Assembly: GCF_023072615.1 (NCBI RefSeq)
Contig: NZ_JAKNRW010000005.1
Coordinates: forward strand, 62,001 to 126,000
DNA from: Pseudomonas violetae
Lineage (GTDB): Bacteria; Pseudomonadota; Gammaproteobacteria; Pseudomonadales; Pseudomonadaceae
Direction of reading: 5' to 3'
Length of the DNA: 64,000 bases
The notes below the pieces were generated by a model. The model was not told the origin of the DNA. It searched no databases and saw nothing but the letters and a program-made list of their open reading frames with translations. Position numbers and translations under genes: made by a program. The stretch's first letter is position 1. The number at the start of each line of letters is the position of its first letter. Positions 44,940 to 54,607 of the stretch are shown piece by piece.

Positions 44940-46357
44940 GCCTGAAAGCCTTCCTGCCGAGTCTGCTGGTGCTGGCCCTGAGTGCCTGCGCCGTGGGTCC
45001 GGACTACCAGACTCCAGCGACGGAACCGGCGCATGTCACTGCGGCGACCGATGGCGCTGCCGGCCAGAAAAACTTCGATCGCTCGCGTTTTGAAAGCATC
45101 TGGTGGCAGCAGTTCGAAGATCCGACCCTGAACCAGTTGGTGTTTCGGTCGCTGCAAGGCAACCGCGACCTGCGAGTGGCTTTCGCGCGCTGGAAAGCCG
45201 CCCGCGCGATCCGTGACGATGTCAGTAATGACGCCATGCCCACAATCACCAGCCGCGCCAGCAGCGAATTGGGCAAGGGGCAGATCCCTGGCCAGACCAC
45301 CCGCCGGGTCAACAGCGAACGTTATGACCTGGGCCTGGACATGGCCTGGGAGATTGATCTGTTTGGCCGCATCCAGCGCAATTTGGAATCGGCCGACGCC
45401 GAACAGCAAGGGATCGAGGCCGATCTGTACCAGCTGCAAGTCACCATGATTGCCGAACTGGTCGACTCCTACGGCCAACTGCGCGGCGCGCAACTGCGGG
45501 AAAAAATCGCCCTGGCCAACCTGAACAATCAGCAGGAGTCGCGCAAGATCACCATCAGCCTGCGCGATGCCGGCGTCGGCGATCAGCTTGATGTAGAGAG
45601 GGCCGATGCACGCCTGGCATCGGTAGAAGCCAGCGTGCCGCAGTTGCAAGCCTTGCAGGTGCGGCAAAAAAACCGCATTGCCACCCTCCTCGGTGAGCGC
45701 CCGGACAAATTGAGCGTCGACTTGAGCCCCAAAGATTTGCCCGCCATCGCCAAGGCACTGCCTATCGGCGACCCAGGGGAATTGTTGCAACGCCGTCCCG
45801 ATATCCTGAGTGCCGAGCGCCGACTGGCTTCGGCTACTGCGCGAATTGGCGTGGCCAAGGCCGATCTGTTCCCCCGGGTCAGCCTGAGCGGGTTCCTCGG
45901 CTTTACTGCCGGGCGTGGTTCGCAGATCGGCTCCTCGGCGGCCAACGCCTGGGCGCTGGGCCCTAGCATCACTTGGGCGGCGTTCGACCTGGGTAGCGTG
46001 CGGGCCCGTCTGCGCGGCGCCGACGCCGACGCCGAAGGCGCGCTGGCGACCTACGAACAGCAAGTGCTGCTGGCCCTGGAAGAATCGGAAAACGCGTTCA
46101 GCGACTACGGTAAACGCCAACAACGCCTGATCTCGCTGATTCGTCAGAGTGAATCGAGCCGTGCGGCCGCGGACCTGGCGCAAATCCGCTACCGCGAAGG
46201 CACGGCAGACTTCCTCGTACTGCTCGACGCCCAACGTGAGCGCCTGGCGGCGGAAGACACCCAGGCCCAGGCCGAGGTGGATCTGTACCGCGGCATCGTG
46301 GCGATCTACAAGGCCCTCGGCGGCGGCTGGGCACCGGAGACGGTCGCCAGCCAGTAA
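44936..46357 (+). CDS. oprN: OprN outer-membrane efflux channel (TolC/NodT family)
   Basis: The 473-residue outer-membrane lipoprotein has lipobox LSAC (Cys18) followed by AVGPDYQTP, the NodT-family opening. Two repeated OEP helical domains follow (about 60-260 and 270-465). It forms the exit duct for MexEF. The ATG overlaps the mexF stop (ATGA), so translation is coupled. A terminator follows at 46404-46437. Confidence 0.93.
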   Translation: MSLKAFLPSLLVLALSACAVGPDYQTPATEPAHVTAATDGAAGQKNFDRSRFESIWWQQFEDPTLNQLVFRSLQGNRDLRVAFARWKAARAIRDDVSNDAMPTITSRASSELGKGQIPGQTTRRVNSERYDLGLDMAWEIDLFGRIQRNLESADAEQQGIEADLYQLQVTMIAELVDSYGQLRGAQLREKIALANLNNQQESRKITISLRDAGVGDQLDVERADARLASVEASVPQLQALQVRQKNRIATLLGERPDKLSVDLSPKDLPAIAKALPIGDPGELLQRRPDILSAERRLASATARIGVAKADLFPRVSLSGFLGFTAGRGSQIGSSAANAWALGPSITWAAFDLGSVRARLRGADADAEGALATYEQQVLLALEESENAFSDYGKRQQRLISLIRQSESSRAAADLAQIRYREGTADFLVLLDAQRERLAAEDTQAQAEVDLYRGIVAIYKALGGGWAPETVASQ

Positions 46358-46403
46358 TAGCCTCAAGAGCCCCTTTGGTTGGCCGCAACCAACCAATTTT
46401 TTC

Positions 46404-46437
46404 GCCCCGCGCCTCATTCGGTCGTGGGGTTTTTTTT
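46404..46437 (+). terminator. Rho-independent terminator after oprN
   Basis: CCCCGCG (46405-46411) pairs with CGTGGGG (46423-46429) with one G-T pair, followed by eight T. An earlier stem (TTGGTTG...CAACCAA, about 46375-46398) precedes it. Confidence 0.85.
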
Positions 46438-46459
46438 GCCTGTTTAGTGAGTCCAACTG

Positions 46460-46530
46460 CTCCCGCTCGGCTGCGCAACAGTCGCAAAACCTGTGCATGG
46501 GGTGTGTCTGGATAAATGCACGGGGCCGCT
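46460..46530 (-). repeat. Intergenic repeat, copy B (inverted relative to copy A)
   Basis: The minus strand reads CATTTATCCAGACACACC...CAGGTTTTGCGACTG...GCGCAGCCGAGCGGGAG and aligns with 29241-29311. It lies between oprN and the convergent efflux operon. See the finding on this repeat. Confidence 0.6.
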
Positions 46531-46615
46531 TCGCAGCCCATCGGGAGCAAGCGCCCTCACCACAACAAGCTCCTTGGCCGCAGGGGCAGTTTTGCACCAT
46601 CACGCCCGCAGGGTT

Positions 46616-47581
46616 TTATCGGTCTTGTTGCGGGTGGGTGGCCTCTTGTACCGTCACGGTCGCTGTCGTCCCTGCCCTGAGCTGGTTTTTCGCCGCATAG
46701 TCAGGATCAATGCCTATGCGCACCGGCACCCGCTGTGCCAGTTTCACCCAGGTGTAACTCGGGTTGATATTAGCCAGTAGACGTCCACCCGGCAGGTTTT
46801 CCCGGTCGGCGATGGCGAAGGCGATGCTTTGCACTGTGCCACCGAAGGTCTCGCCGCTCATCAATTCGATCTTCACGGGGTCTCCCTCCCGGATGCGCGG
46901 CAACTTGGTTTCCTCGAAATAACCCGCCACATAAAAAGAGTCGCTGTCCACCAGCGCCAGCAACGGGCCGCCCGCCGGGGCATAGTCGCCCTCGCGGGTC
47001 AGCAGGTTGGTTACATAGCCACTCACCGGGGCGACGACACGGGTACGTTGCAGGTCGAGTTCGGCCTGGCTGAGCGCCGCGATCGCCAATTGCACATTGG
47101 CCTGTGCCAGCCCCAGGTTAGCCTGGTTGCGCAGCAGCTCGGCCTTGGCTACCGCGACCTCGGTACGGGATTTTTCCCACTCCTCTCCAGAAATGGCGAA
47201 CCCTTCCTTGAGCTTTCGCCGGCGGTTTTCCTCGCTCTCACGCTGCTTGAGCAACGCCTCGCTGGATACGATCGTCGCCTCGGATTGCCCCAGGGTAGCC
47301 TTCGATACTTCCACCGCGCGCCTGGCATGTTCGACCGCCAGGGTATATCGCGCCGGGTCGATCTCCAGCAGCAGCTGGCCCTTGGCAACATGCTGATTGT
47401 CCTGCACGCCAAGGCTGACGATGCGCCCCGCGACATCGGCAGACAAGGTGACCACGTCGGCTCGCACCCGCGCATCCCGGGTCCAGGGTGCTCGAGTGTA
47501 GTGATGCCAGGCAAACCAACCGAGCACGAAGGCCAACAGCACCACGGCGATGGTCGTTAAACGGGGCAGTATTTTGTTCAA
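46616..47581 (-). CDS. HlyD/AaeA-type efflux adaptor
   Basis: The 321-residue product has an N-terminal membrane anchor (about 8-26), then WHHYTRAPWTRDARVRADVV, the usual opening of AaeA/EmrA-like adaptors. A biotinyl-lipoyl domain with a helical hairpin (about 80-170) and RTRVVAPVSGYVTNLLTREGDY follow. It couples the inner-membrane FUSC protein encoded two genes upstream to the periplasm. It is last in a three-gene operon, 4 bases after the DUF1656 gene. Confidence 0.87.
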   Translation of the reverse strand: MNKILPRLTTIAVVLLAFVLGWFAWHHYTRAPWTRDARVRADVVTLSADVAGRIVSLGVQDNQHVAKGQLLLEIDPARYTLAVEHARRAVEVSKATLGQSEATIVSSEALLKQRESEENRRRKLKEGFAISGEEWEKSRTEVAVAKAELLRNQANLGLAQANVQLAIAALSQAELDLQRTRVVAPVSGYVTNLLTREGDYAPAGGPLLALVDSDSFYVAGYFEETKLPRIREGDPVKIELMSGETFGGTVQSIAFAIADRENLPGGRLLANINPSYTWVKLAQRVPVRIGIDPDYAAKNQLRAGTTATVTVQEATHPQQDR

Positions 47582-47585
47582 GGCG

Positions 47586-47786
47586 TCAGGCTCCCATCAC
47601 CAGAATCAGCGCGGCACACACGCACACATACAACGCGCCTTCGAACAGCGCCTCGTGCCAGACGAAGCGCAGCACACCAATGCGCCGCAACATCCAGTCC
47701 AGTGCGAGGAAAATCGGCAGGGCCAGCAGCAAGGCCTGGGCGATTGGCGGCAGGTAAACGCCGCCTATTTCCAGATCAATGGGCAA
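47586..47786 (-). CDS. DUF1656 small membrane protein (AaeX-like)
   Basis: The 66-residue protein has two membrane helices (about 12-32 and 45-64) and the PIDLEIGGVYLPP opening of DUF1656/AaeX proteins. These are almost always encoded between a FUSC/AaeB permease and an AaeA adaptor, as here. Its role is unknown. The start overlaps the end of the FUSC gene by 11 bases. Confidence 0.88.
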   Translation of the reverse strand: MPIDLEIGGVYLPPIAQALLLALPIFLALDWMLRRIGVLRFVWHEALFEGALYVCVCAALILVMGA

Positions 47787-49980
47787 AATCAGTTACTCCT
47801 TCCACGTCCACCGTTTGGAAATGCGCCTGGTGGCGCTCCAGGAACGACACGACGATCAGCAGCGCGACCCGCATGCGGAACACGCTCCACAAATGCTGAT
47901 GCGCGCCCCAATGCAGGGTGTCCAGATAATCACCGAGGTGGTGCAGACGGCCGAGCACCGCTGCCAGTTCGATACCTTTGCGCCCGGCGATCAGCCGCCC
48001 GGTCTCGCGCACGGTGGCCAACAAGCGACTTTGCACGTCGTCGCTCAGCAAGGTGTTGCCTTGCCCTTGCTGCCGTAGCTGGTTCAATGCCACGCCGAGG
48101 GCCATGCAGCCCAGGCTGAACTCGAACAATGCCTTGGAGGATTTGTCGCTCGCGGCGGGCAACAGCCCCAGCATCATAGTGACCCTGTCGACCATACGGC
48201 TCTCGAAGGCGAATTGTTGTTCATCGCTGGCCGGTGTCTTCAACAAGGCATACACCTGGGCCCGGTTCTCGTAATACAGCCGGCGGATGCGCAAGGCTGG
48301 CCGAAATGGGAAGATCAGCGCATAGACACTCAGTGCCAGGGCCGTTGCGCAAATGTACGCGCCCGCGAATTCGAACCACTGAATAGCCGTGTTGTGGCCG
48401 GCACCGACATTCTGCGGCCCCAGCAGCAGGAAGGTCGATAACCCCAGGCCGATCCCGGTGCCGGTGGTGGGCGGGCTGGCCAAACCCACCGCCACGGCAT
48501 AGAGCAAGGGCACCAGCAACAGGGCTAGCAGTTCGAAATCACTGATCATTGGCACCAGCATGAATTGATACAGCGCCGACACCACCAATGCCAACCCTAG
48601 CCCTCGGGCATAACTCTGCGCCGCCAACAGTGGCCGCGGGAATGTCGCCATCAACGAGCAGAGAATGCCGACCAGCACCATTGCCCCCCGGACGCCGTCC
48701 CAGCCCGTCTCGATCCAGATCAGCCCCGCCACGACCAACGCTGTGAAGGCACGGACAGCATTCATGGCAGCCAGGGTGAAATCCAGGTGCAACGGGTTAT
48801 CCTGCACGCGAAATACAGAGCTGGCCTGTCGTTCTTCCTGGATGGCATCGCTCAGCTCCAGAATCTGCCCCAGCTGTTCAAGCAGGCGTGCCTGCTCCCA
48901 ACGTAGGGACCAGGCCAGCGAGCGCAAAGTTGCCGGCATTGTCTCGGTCAGTTGCTCGGCGCGATAGGCCAGCTCATCGAAGCGGTGCTGCAACAGGCTG
49001 AAATGCTGGCGCGACTCGCCCGAGAGCGAACGTCCCTGGTAGGCCAGTTCGTCCAGGAACTTCAGCTCTTCAGCTCGAATCTGCAGTATTTCTTCCGGCA
49101 GATCGCCCTCCCAACGCTCGGTCAACAGTTGCCGCTGATGACGCAGTGCAGTCAGTCGTGAAGTCAGCAGCACCAACTGATTGCCCAGCAATTGCACCAG
49201 TGCGTTGGCACTGCGCAAGCGTGGTGCATCGAAATACAGATGGCGCCGTACCCCTTCCAGCGCGCTGATTTCGCCCAACAACTGCATTTGCCGACGATGG
49301 AAATCTTCCTCGCTTTCCTCGGTGCGGATAACGGCGGCGGCGTGGGTTGCCAGCAGCTTGATCACCTGATCAATCCGGCTGAAGTAGTCCCGGGCAACGG
49401 TCTCCGGGCGTGCCGTGAGCAGGCTGACCACGCAAACACAGGCCACTGCCAGCAAGGTCTCGGTGACACGGGTCACCGCCAGCAAGAAGGTGCCACCCTG
49501 GTCCGGCACGGCCAGCAAGGCCACCACCACAGCCGTGTAGCCGCTTAGCACAAATGCCTGGGAACTGGTATAGCGCAACAGCGTACCTCCGGCTGTGCAC
49601 AGGGCCAGCCACAAGGCCAGGGTCAGAATGAATGGCAGCGGAGCCTGAGGAAAGATCGCCATGATCAGCACGGCCACTACGGCACCCAGCGTGGTGCCAA
49701 TAACCTGGCCGAAACTGCGTGCCAGGACCATGCCACCCAAGGGTTGGCTGACAATGACCACCGCCATGATCGACCACTTCGGCTGCTCCAGGTCGAACAG
49801 GAATGCCAGGTACAGCGTCAACAGGCCAGCGGTAATGGTCCTCAAGGCGAACAACAACACCCCTGGTCCGGGGTTGAACATTGCCTTGAAATATTGAAGC
49901 AGCGGCTGCATGGAAGCGCTCGACCAGTTGTGTCCCCCAGCAAGCGTAGTCACTGCAGGCGGTATGTCGACGCTTTTCAT
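47776..49980 (-). CDS. FUSC family / AaeB-like aromatic acid efflux permease
   Basis: The product is 734 residues with two blocks of about five membrane helices (about 40-190 and 390-540), each followed by a large soluble helical region, as in AaeB and FUSC proteins. AaeB exports hydroxylated aromatic acids. The start is uncertain: ATG 49980 is used, but ATG 49911 (MQPLLQYFKAMFNPG, where conserved sequence begins) is equally plausible and neither has a strong ribosome site. It is divergent from the TPR gene, whose possible starts lie about 70 bases away. Confidence 0.85.
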   Translation of the reverse strand: MKSVDIPPAVTTLAGGHNWSSASMQPLLQYFKAMFNPGPGVLLFALRTITAGLLTLYLAFLFDLEQPKWSIMAVVIVSQPLGGMVLARSFGQVIGTTLGAVVAVLIMAIFPQAPLPFILTLALWLALCTAGGTLLRYTSSQAFVLSGYTAVVVALLAVPDQGGTFLLAVTRVTETLLAVACVCVVSLLTARPETVARDYFSRIDQVIKLLATHAAAVIRTEESEEDFHRRQMQLLGEISALEGVRRHLYFDAPRLRSANALVQLLGNQLVLLTSRLTALRHQRQLLTERWEGDLPEEILQIRAEELKFLDELAYQGRSLSGESRQHFSLLQHRFDELAYRAEQLTETMPATLRSLAWSLRWEQARLLEQLGQILELSDAIQEERQASSVFRVQDNPLHLDFTLAAMNAVRAFTALVVAGLIWIETGWDGVRGAMVLVGILCSLMATFPRPLLAAQSYARGLGLALVVSALYQFMLVPMISDFELLALLLVPLLYAVAVGLASPPTTGTGIGLGLSTFLLLGPQNVGAGHNTAIQWFEFAGAYICATALALSVYALIFPFRPALRIRRLYYENRAQVYALLKTPASDEQQFAFESRMVDRVTMMLGLLPAASDKSSKALFEFSLGCMALGVALNQLRQQGQGNTLLSDDVQSRLLATVRETGRLIAGRKGIELAAVLGRLHHLGDYLDTLHWGAHQHLWSVFRMRVALLIVVSFLERHQAHFQTVDVEGVTDFAH

Positions 49981-50063
49981 TGGTACATGTCCGGGTTTGA
50001 CTCTGAGGCCTACCTGACCGAAGCTGGCGGCTTTGCACAAGCTTGTCAGCAATGGATTCCTGC

Positions 50064-51119
50064 ATGCCCCAGCCTCGCCGCTACCTGATCATCAGCCTCT
50101 GCGTGCTGTTCGCCGTCGTGCTTGCCTGGTTCCTCCTGCGCAGCACCACCCCCGAAATCCCGCCTGCGATCAAGCGCGGCTACAGCGAAGCGCTGGATCA
50201 GGCTCGCGGCGGCAAACCGGGCGCTGCGCGCGTGCTCTACCAACAACTGGCTCGGCCCGACATCTCCGATAAACGGCGGATCTGGCTGCATGCCGAACTG
50301 CCTAACTACCCCAGTTCGGTAGCCCTTAAACTGGCGGATGCGGACTTGCAGCATAAATCGCCACAGGTACGCGCTGCGGCGATCAAGAGCATCAGCGCCC
50401 TGGTGCCCAACGGCCAGCGCAGCCTGTTGATCGGGCCTTTGCTCGATGACGGCGAACAGCCTGTACGCAATACCGCAGTCAACGCATTGCTAGGTCTGTC
50501 GCCGGATGACCTTGGTTTGTATTTCGGGCCGCTGGAACAGGCCATCGACGCCTGGGAGCTGGCCCTGCAGGCGCAGCCGCCAAGCGCAGGCAACTATTAC
50601 CAGCTGGCTCGACTGCATCTGCATAACGGTAACCTGAAGGAGGCGCAGCAGGCGCTGGACAACACTCTGCGCCTGGCCCCCGCCAACCTCCCGGCGCTGG
50701 TGATGCAGATCGACGTACTGGACAGACAAGGCCAGAGCGACGCCGCCCGGCTGCTGCTGGCCAAACAGTTGAAAGCCCAGCCTGACTCGGCTTACCTGCA
50801 ACATGCACTCGGTATGTGGTTATTGCATCACGGACAGAGTGAGTATGCCGTCCTGGGTTTGTCCAAGGCGGTAGAGCTGGAGCCCGATAACAAGGACTAT
50901 CGCTACGACCTGGCCACCACCCTGCACGATGAGCAGGAGCTGGAAGCGGCACAGAAGCAGTTGCAGGAGATAGTCCAGCGCCACCCCTCAGATCGCCGGG
51001 CCCGGGTGTTATTGATCAATTACTGGAAGGAAAGTGGGCAGCTGCAGAATGTGCAGATTCTGCTGGCGCAACTTGAGCAGATGAACCCGGATGATCCGGC
51101 GTTGCAGCAAGGGCTTTGA
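50064..51119 (+). CDS. TPR-repeat protein with N-terminal membrane anchor
   Basis: The product is 351 residues. A hydrophobic anchor (about 7-25) is followed by a helical region with a HEAT-like segment (DLQHKSPQVRAAAIKSI, DDGEQPVRNTAVNALLG) and then about five TPR units (about 170-345: YYQLARLHLHNGNLKEAQQAL, YLQHALGMWLLHHGQSEYAV). It is probably a periplasm-facing scaffold. The start may also be ATG 50052; none has a clear ribosome site. The HEAT-like plus TPR mix may respond to multidomain partners, which the sequence does not name. Confidence 0.75.
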   Translation: MPQPRRYLIISLCVLFAVVLAWFLLRSTTPEIPPAIKRGYSEALDQARGGKPGAARVLYQQLARPDISDKRRIWLHAELPNYPSSVALKLADADLQHKSPQVRAAAIKSISALVPNGQRSLLIGPLLDDGEQPVRNTAVNALLGLSPDDLGLYFGPLEQAIDAWELALQAQPPSAGNYYQLARLHLHNGNLKEAQQALDNTLRLAPANLPALVMQIDVLDRQGQSDAARLLLAKQLKAQPDSAYLQHALGMWLLHHGQSEYAVLGLSKAVELEPDNKDYRYDLATTLHDEQELEAAQKQLQEIVQRHPSDRRARVLLINYWKESGQLQNVQILLAQLEQMNPDDPALQQGL

Positions 51120-51193
51120 GGTTGGAGCGCACACCCCTACCCTTCGATGTGAAGGCGGCATTTATTCAGGTAGTGCGCGTTATCGTTAACCAC

Positions 51194-51218
51194 CCTCGCG
51201 AGCAAGCGTGCTCCTACA
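51194..51218. repeat. REP-like sequence
   Basis: CCTCGCGAGCAAGCGTGCTCC is a degenerate REP unit in inverse orientation, in the 285-base gap before the KaiC-like gene. The rest of the gap shows nothing else convincing. Confidence 0.55.
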
Positions 51219-51419
51219 ACGTGGTTTTGTTTATTCAGTGAGTGTGCGTTCGCAGCCTCCTTTCTCCCTGCAGTTCCTCACCGCGCGGCAAGCGGAAATT
51301 CGCTATGACTCATAAATAGTGTGGAACCGCCGCGATGGCAAAAGGTCAAGTGATCAGGCAGTCCGAGCAGGCACTTCAGGCCTGCGGCCTCGCTTCCCCT
51401 AGTCATGAGAGGGCTTTTT

Positions 51420-52922
51420 TTGTCTACATCTAACGAGTTGTTCAGTGCAAAAGCCGCTACCGGCATCGAGGGTCTGGATGACATCCTGGCTGGTGGATTG
51501 TCCCGCGGACATGTTTTTTTGCTGGAGGGTGAACCCGGAACCGGCAAAACTACGGTTGCTTTGCATTTTTTGATGGCCGGCGCACGAGCCGGCGAGCGCT
51601 CGTTGTACATCACACTCTCGGAAACCGAGCGAGAGTTGCGCCAGGGCGCCCTGTCCCACGGTTGGGAGCTGGATGAAAACATCCGCATCTTTGAGCTGAC
51701 ACCTCCGGAAAGCCTGCTGAACGCCGAGCATCAGCAGAGTCTGCTGTACTCCTCCGACCTAGAGCTTGGGGAAGCGACAAGGCAGATTTTTGAGGTGGTC
51801 GAACGCGTCAAGCCGACCCGCGTCGTCCTGGACAGCCTTTCCGAGATCCGCCTGCTGGCCCAGAGCTCTCTGCGTTATCGCCGGCAGATCCTCGCCATCA
51901 AGCATTATTTCGTGCGTTACGACGCCACGGTAGTCCTGCTCGATGACCTCACTACCGAATCCCTGGACAAAACTGTGCACAGCGTGGCTCACGGGGTTAT
52001 CCGCCTTGAAGAGTTGACGCCCAACTACGGCGCCGAGCGCCGACGGATCCGCGTAGTGAAATACCGCGGCCAGAAGTACCGCGGCGGTTTCCATGACTTC
52101 ACCATCATGGGTGACGGCGTGCATGTATTCCCCCGACTGGTGGCAGCCGAACACCGCGGCAAGTACATCCGTACGCAACTGACCAGCAGCATCAAAGAGC
52201 TTGATGCCTTGCTTGGCGGCGGCATCGAAACCGGCTCCAGCACCCTGATTCTCGGCCCCGCAGGTACCGGCAAATCGCTGATCTCGATGATCTTTGCCGC
52301 AGCAGCCGTGCTACGTGGTGAAAAGGCCGCGCTGTTTATTTTCGACGAAGAGCTGGGGCTGCTGTTCGAGCGCATGAAAAACATAGGCATTGACCTCAAC
52401 GCACTGCGGGACACCGGCAACCTGTTGATCGAGCAGGTCGACGCAGCGGAGCTGTCCCCCGGCGAGTTCTCCCACCGGGTACGCCGTTGCGTAGATGAAG
52501 GCGGAATCAAGACCGTGGTCATCGACAGCATCAACGGCTATCAGGCCGCCATGCCCGAAGAAAATGCCTTGGTCCTGCACATGCACGAATTGCTGCTGTA
52601 CCTCAACCGCCAGGGAGCAGCGACTTTCATGACCGTTGCCCAGCACGGCCTGGTCGGCGACATGCAGGCGCCGGTGGATATTACCTATCTGGCCGACACG
52701 GTTATCCTGCTGCGCTATTTCGAAGCGTTGGGCAAGGTTCGACGGGCCATTTCCATCATCAAGAAACGCACGGGCAGCCACGAATCTACCATCCGCGAAT
52801 ACCGTATCAGTGGCAAGGGCATGACCATTGGCGAACCGCTTGATGCCTTCCAGGGCGTATTGCGTGGCGTACCGACCTACATGGGTGCCAGTAAGCCGCT
52901 ACTGGGGGATGACGCCCCGTGA
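51420..52922 (+). CDS. KaiC-like double RecA ATPase
   Basis: The 500-residue product has two KaiC domains: Walker A GEPGTGKT (about 37-44) with LSETERE catalytic acids, and Walker A GPAGTGKS (about 280-287) with FDEELGLLFERM. KaiC homologues outside cyanobacteria act in stress and signalling, not in a proven clock. TTG at 51420 is preferred: AGAGGG precedes it and the protein begins MSTSNELFSAKAATGI. ATG 51405 would add five residues. Its stop overlaps the kinase gene (GTGA), suggesting joint function. Confidence 0.87.
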   Translation: MSTSNELFSAKAATGIEGLDDILAGGLSRGHVFLLEGEPGTGKTTVALHFLMAGARAGERSLYITLSETERELRQGALSHGWELDENIRIFELTPPESLLNAEHQQSLLYSSDLELGEATRQIFEVVERVKPTRVVLDSLSEIRLLAQSSLRYRRQILAIKHYFVRYDATVVLLDDLTTESLDKTVHSVAHGVIRLEELTPNYGAERRRIRVVKYRGQKYRGGFHDFTIMGDGVHVFPRLVAAEHRGKYIRTQLTSSIKELDALLGGGIETGSSTLILGPAGTGKSLISMIFAAAAVLRGEKAALFIFDEELGLLFERMKNIGIDLNALRDTGNLLIEQVDAAELSPGEFSHRVRRCVDEGGIKTVVIDSINGYQAAMPEENALVLHMHELLLYLNRQGAATFMTVAQHGLVGDMQAPVDITYLADTVILLRYFEALGKVRRAISIIKKRTGSHESTIREYRISGKGMTIGEPLDAFQGVLRGVPTYMGASKPLLGDDAP

Positions 52923-54589
52923 CGCCTCAGGTCGTAATGTCCGAGCGGGCGATCATTCTGGCGCCGCTGGGACGTGACAGCCAGATCGCCCTGATGATGC
53001 TCAACGAAGCGGGTTTTTCGGGAGTCATCACCCGCGACCTGTCGTCCCTGTGCAGTGAACTGGTCCTGGGTGCAGGACTGTTGCTGATAGCTTCTGAGGC
53101 ATTATTGGGGGGCGACCTCGAACACCTGATGGGGCTGATCGAACAACAGCCGGCATGGTCGGATCTGCCCATCATATTGCTGACCTATCACGGTGGCCCC
53201 GATCAAAACCCTGCCTCGCGTTTCAGCCTGAAACTGGGAAATGTGACCTTCCTCGAGCGCCCTTTTCATCCGGTGACATTGATCAGCCTGGTCACCACCG
53301 CGCTGCGCGGCCGCCGACGACAATACGAAGCCAGGGATCGGCTGATCGATTTGAGTCAAAGCGAACTGCGCCTGCAGAACACCCTCGAAACCCTGGAGCA
53401 ACAGGTGGAGGAACGCACCGCGCAGCTGCGTCATAACGAAGAAGTGTTGCGTCAGTCGCAGAAAATGGAAGCCGTCGGCCAGCTCACCGGGGGCATCGCC
53501 CACGACTTCAACAACATGTTGACCGGGATCATTGGCAGCCTGGAGCTGTTACGCCGGCGCCTGGCCCGTGGTCGCACTGACGACCTGGACGGCTTGATCG
53601 ACCTGGGCGTGACCTCGGCCAACCGTGCTGCCGGCCTGACTCACCGGCTGCTGGCGTTTTCGCGCCGCCAGTCCCTGGATTCCAAACCCGTAGAGATGAA
53701 CGCCCTGGTGGTCTCGATGGGCGAACTGCTGCAGCGCAGCATCGACGAAAGCATTCAATTGGACATGCAACTGGATCAGCGCCTGTGGGTGGCCGAGGCC
53801 GATCCCAATCAACTGGAAAGCGCCCTGCTCAACCTGGTGATCAATGCCCGGGACGCCATGCCCAACGGTGGCAGGCTGGTGGTCAAGACCCGCAACGAAC
53901 ATCTGGATGCGACCTTTACCGACGCACACGTCAATCTGCAACCGGGCGACTACGTGATGCTCAGTGTCACGGACAACGGCTGCGGCATGCCACAGAGCAC
54001 CATTACCCGTGCGTTCGACCCCTTTTTCACCACCAAGCCCATCGGCCAGGGTACGGGCCTGGGTCTGTCGATGATCTACGGGTTCAGCAAGCAGTCCCGA
54101 GGGCATGTCGCGATCAGCAGTGAAGTGAGTGCGGGCACGACAGTGAGCCTGTACCTGCCGCGCTTTGGCGGCGATGTTCCACTTTGTTCGCCGGTGGATG
54201 CACCCCATGCGCCCTTTGCCCAAAACGGCGAGACCGTGCTGATTGTTGAAGATGATCCCGCCGTGCGGGTGCTGGTGAGTACGGTACTGAGCGATCTTGG
54301 CTACGCCTATGTGGAAGCCGGCGACGCAGACAGTGCAGTACCGATTCTGGACTCGACGCAACGTATCGACCTGATGATTAGTGACGTTGGGTTGCCCGGG
54401 ATGAACGGGCGGCAGCTGGCGGAAATCGGGCGGCAGTTCCGCCCGGAGCTCAAGGTGTTATTCATTACCGGCTACGCGGAGCACGCAGCAGTGCGCGGGG
54501 GCTTTCTGGACCCGGGCATGCAGATGATCACCAAGCCCTTCACCTTCGACCTGTTAACGGCCAAGGTGCGGGAGATGATCCGTATCTGA
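52919..54589 (+). CDS. Hybrid histidine kinase with degenerate N-terminal receiver
   Basis: The product is 556 residues: a receiver-like N-terminal domain (about 8-130) lacking the acidic pocket and phospho-Asp, a coiled coil (about 138-185), HisKA with GGIAHDFNNML, HATPase (NLVINARDAMP, DNGCGMP, GTGLGLSMIYG), and a C-terminal receiver (about 440-555) with an intact DLMISDVGLPG. The GTG start overlaps the KaiC stop; ATG 52937 is an alternative. It is probably translationally coupled to the KaiC-like protein, which may control it. Confidence 0.87.
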   Translation: MTPQVVMSERAIILAPLGRDSQIALMMLNEAGFSGVITRDLSSLCSELVLGAGLLLIASEALLGGDLEHLMGLIEQQPAWSDLPIILLTYHGGPDQNPASRFSLKLGNVTFLERPFHPVTLISLVTTALRGRRRQYEARDRLIDLSQSELRLQNTLETLEQQVEERTAQLRHNEEVLRQSQKMEAVGQLTGGIAHDFNNMLTGIIGSLELLRRRLARGRTDDLDGLIDLGVTSANRAAGLTHRLLAFSRRQSLDSKPVEMNALVVSMGELLQRSIDESIQLDMQLDQRLWVAEADPNQLESALLNLVINARDAMPNGGRLVVKTRNEHLDATFTDAHVNLQPGDYVMLSVTDNGCGMPQSTITRAFDPFFTTKPIGQGTGLGLSMIYGFSKQSRGHVAISSEVSAGTTVSLYLPRFGGDVPLCSPVDAPHAPFAQNGETVLIVEDDPAVRVLVSTVLSDLGYAYVEAGDADSAVPILDSTQRIDLMISDVGLPGMNGRQLAEIGRQFRPELKVLFITGYAEHAAVRGGFLDPGMQMITKPFTFDLLTAKVREMIRI

Positions 54590-54607
54590 AGCACGCCCTT
54601 GGCAGGA

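Noticed and set aside
44858..46603. A 581-codon open frame on the - strand across oprN.
   Set aside because: It mirrors OprN codons and runs into the intergenic repeat; no family features.
51420..52922. The KaiC-like gene as evidence for a circadian clock.
   Set aside because: No KaiA or KaiB gene is nearby, and KaiC homologues in heterotrophs are not shown to keep time.
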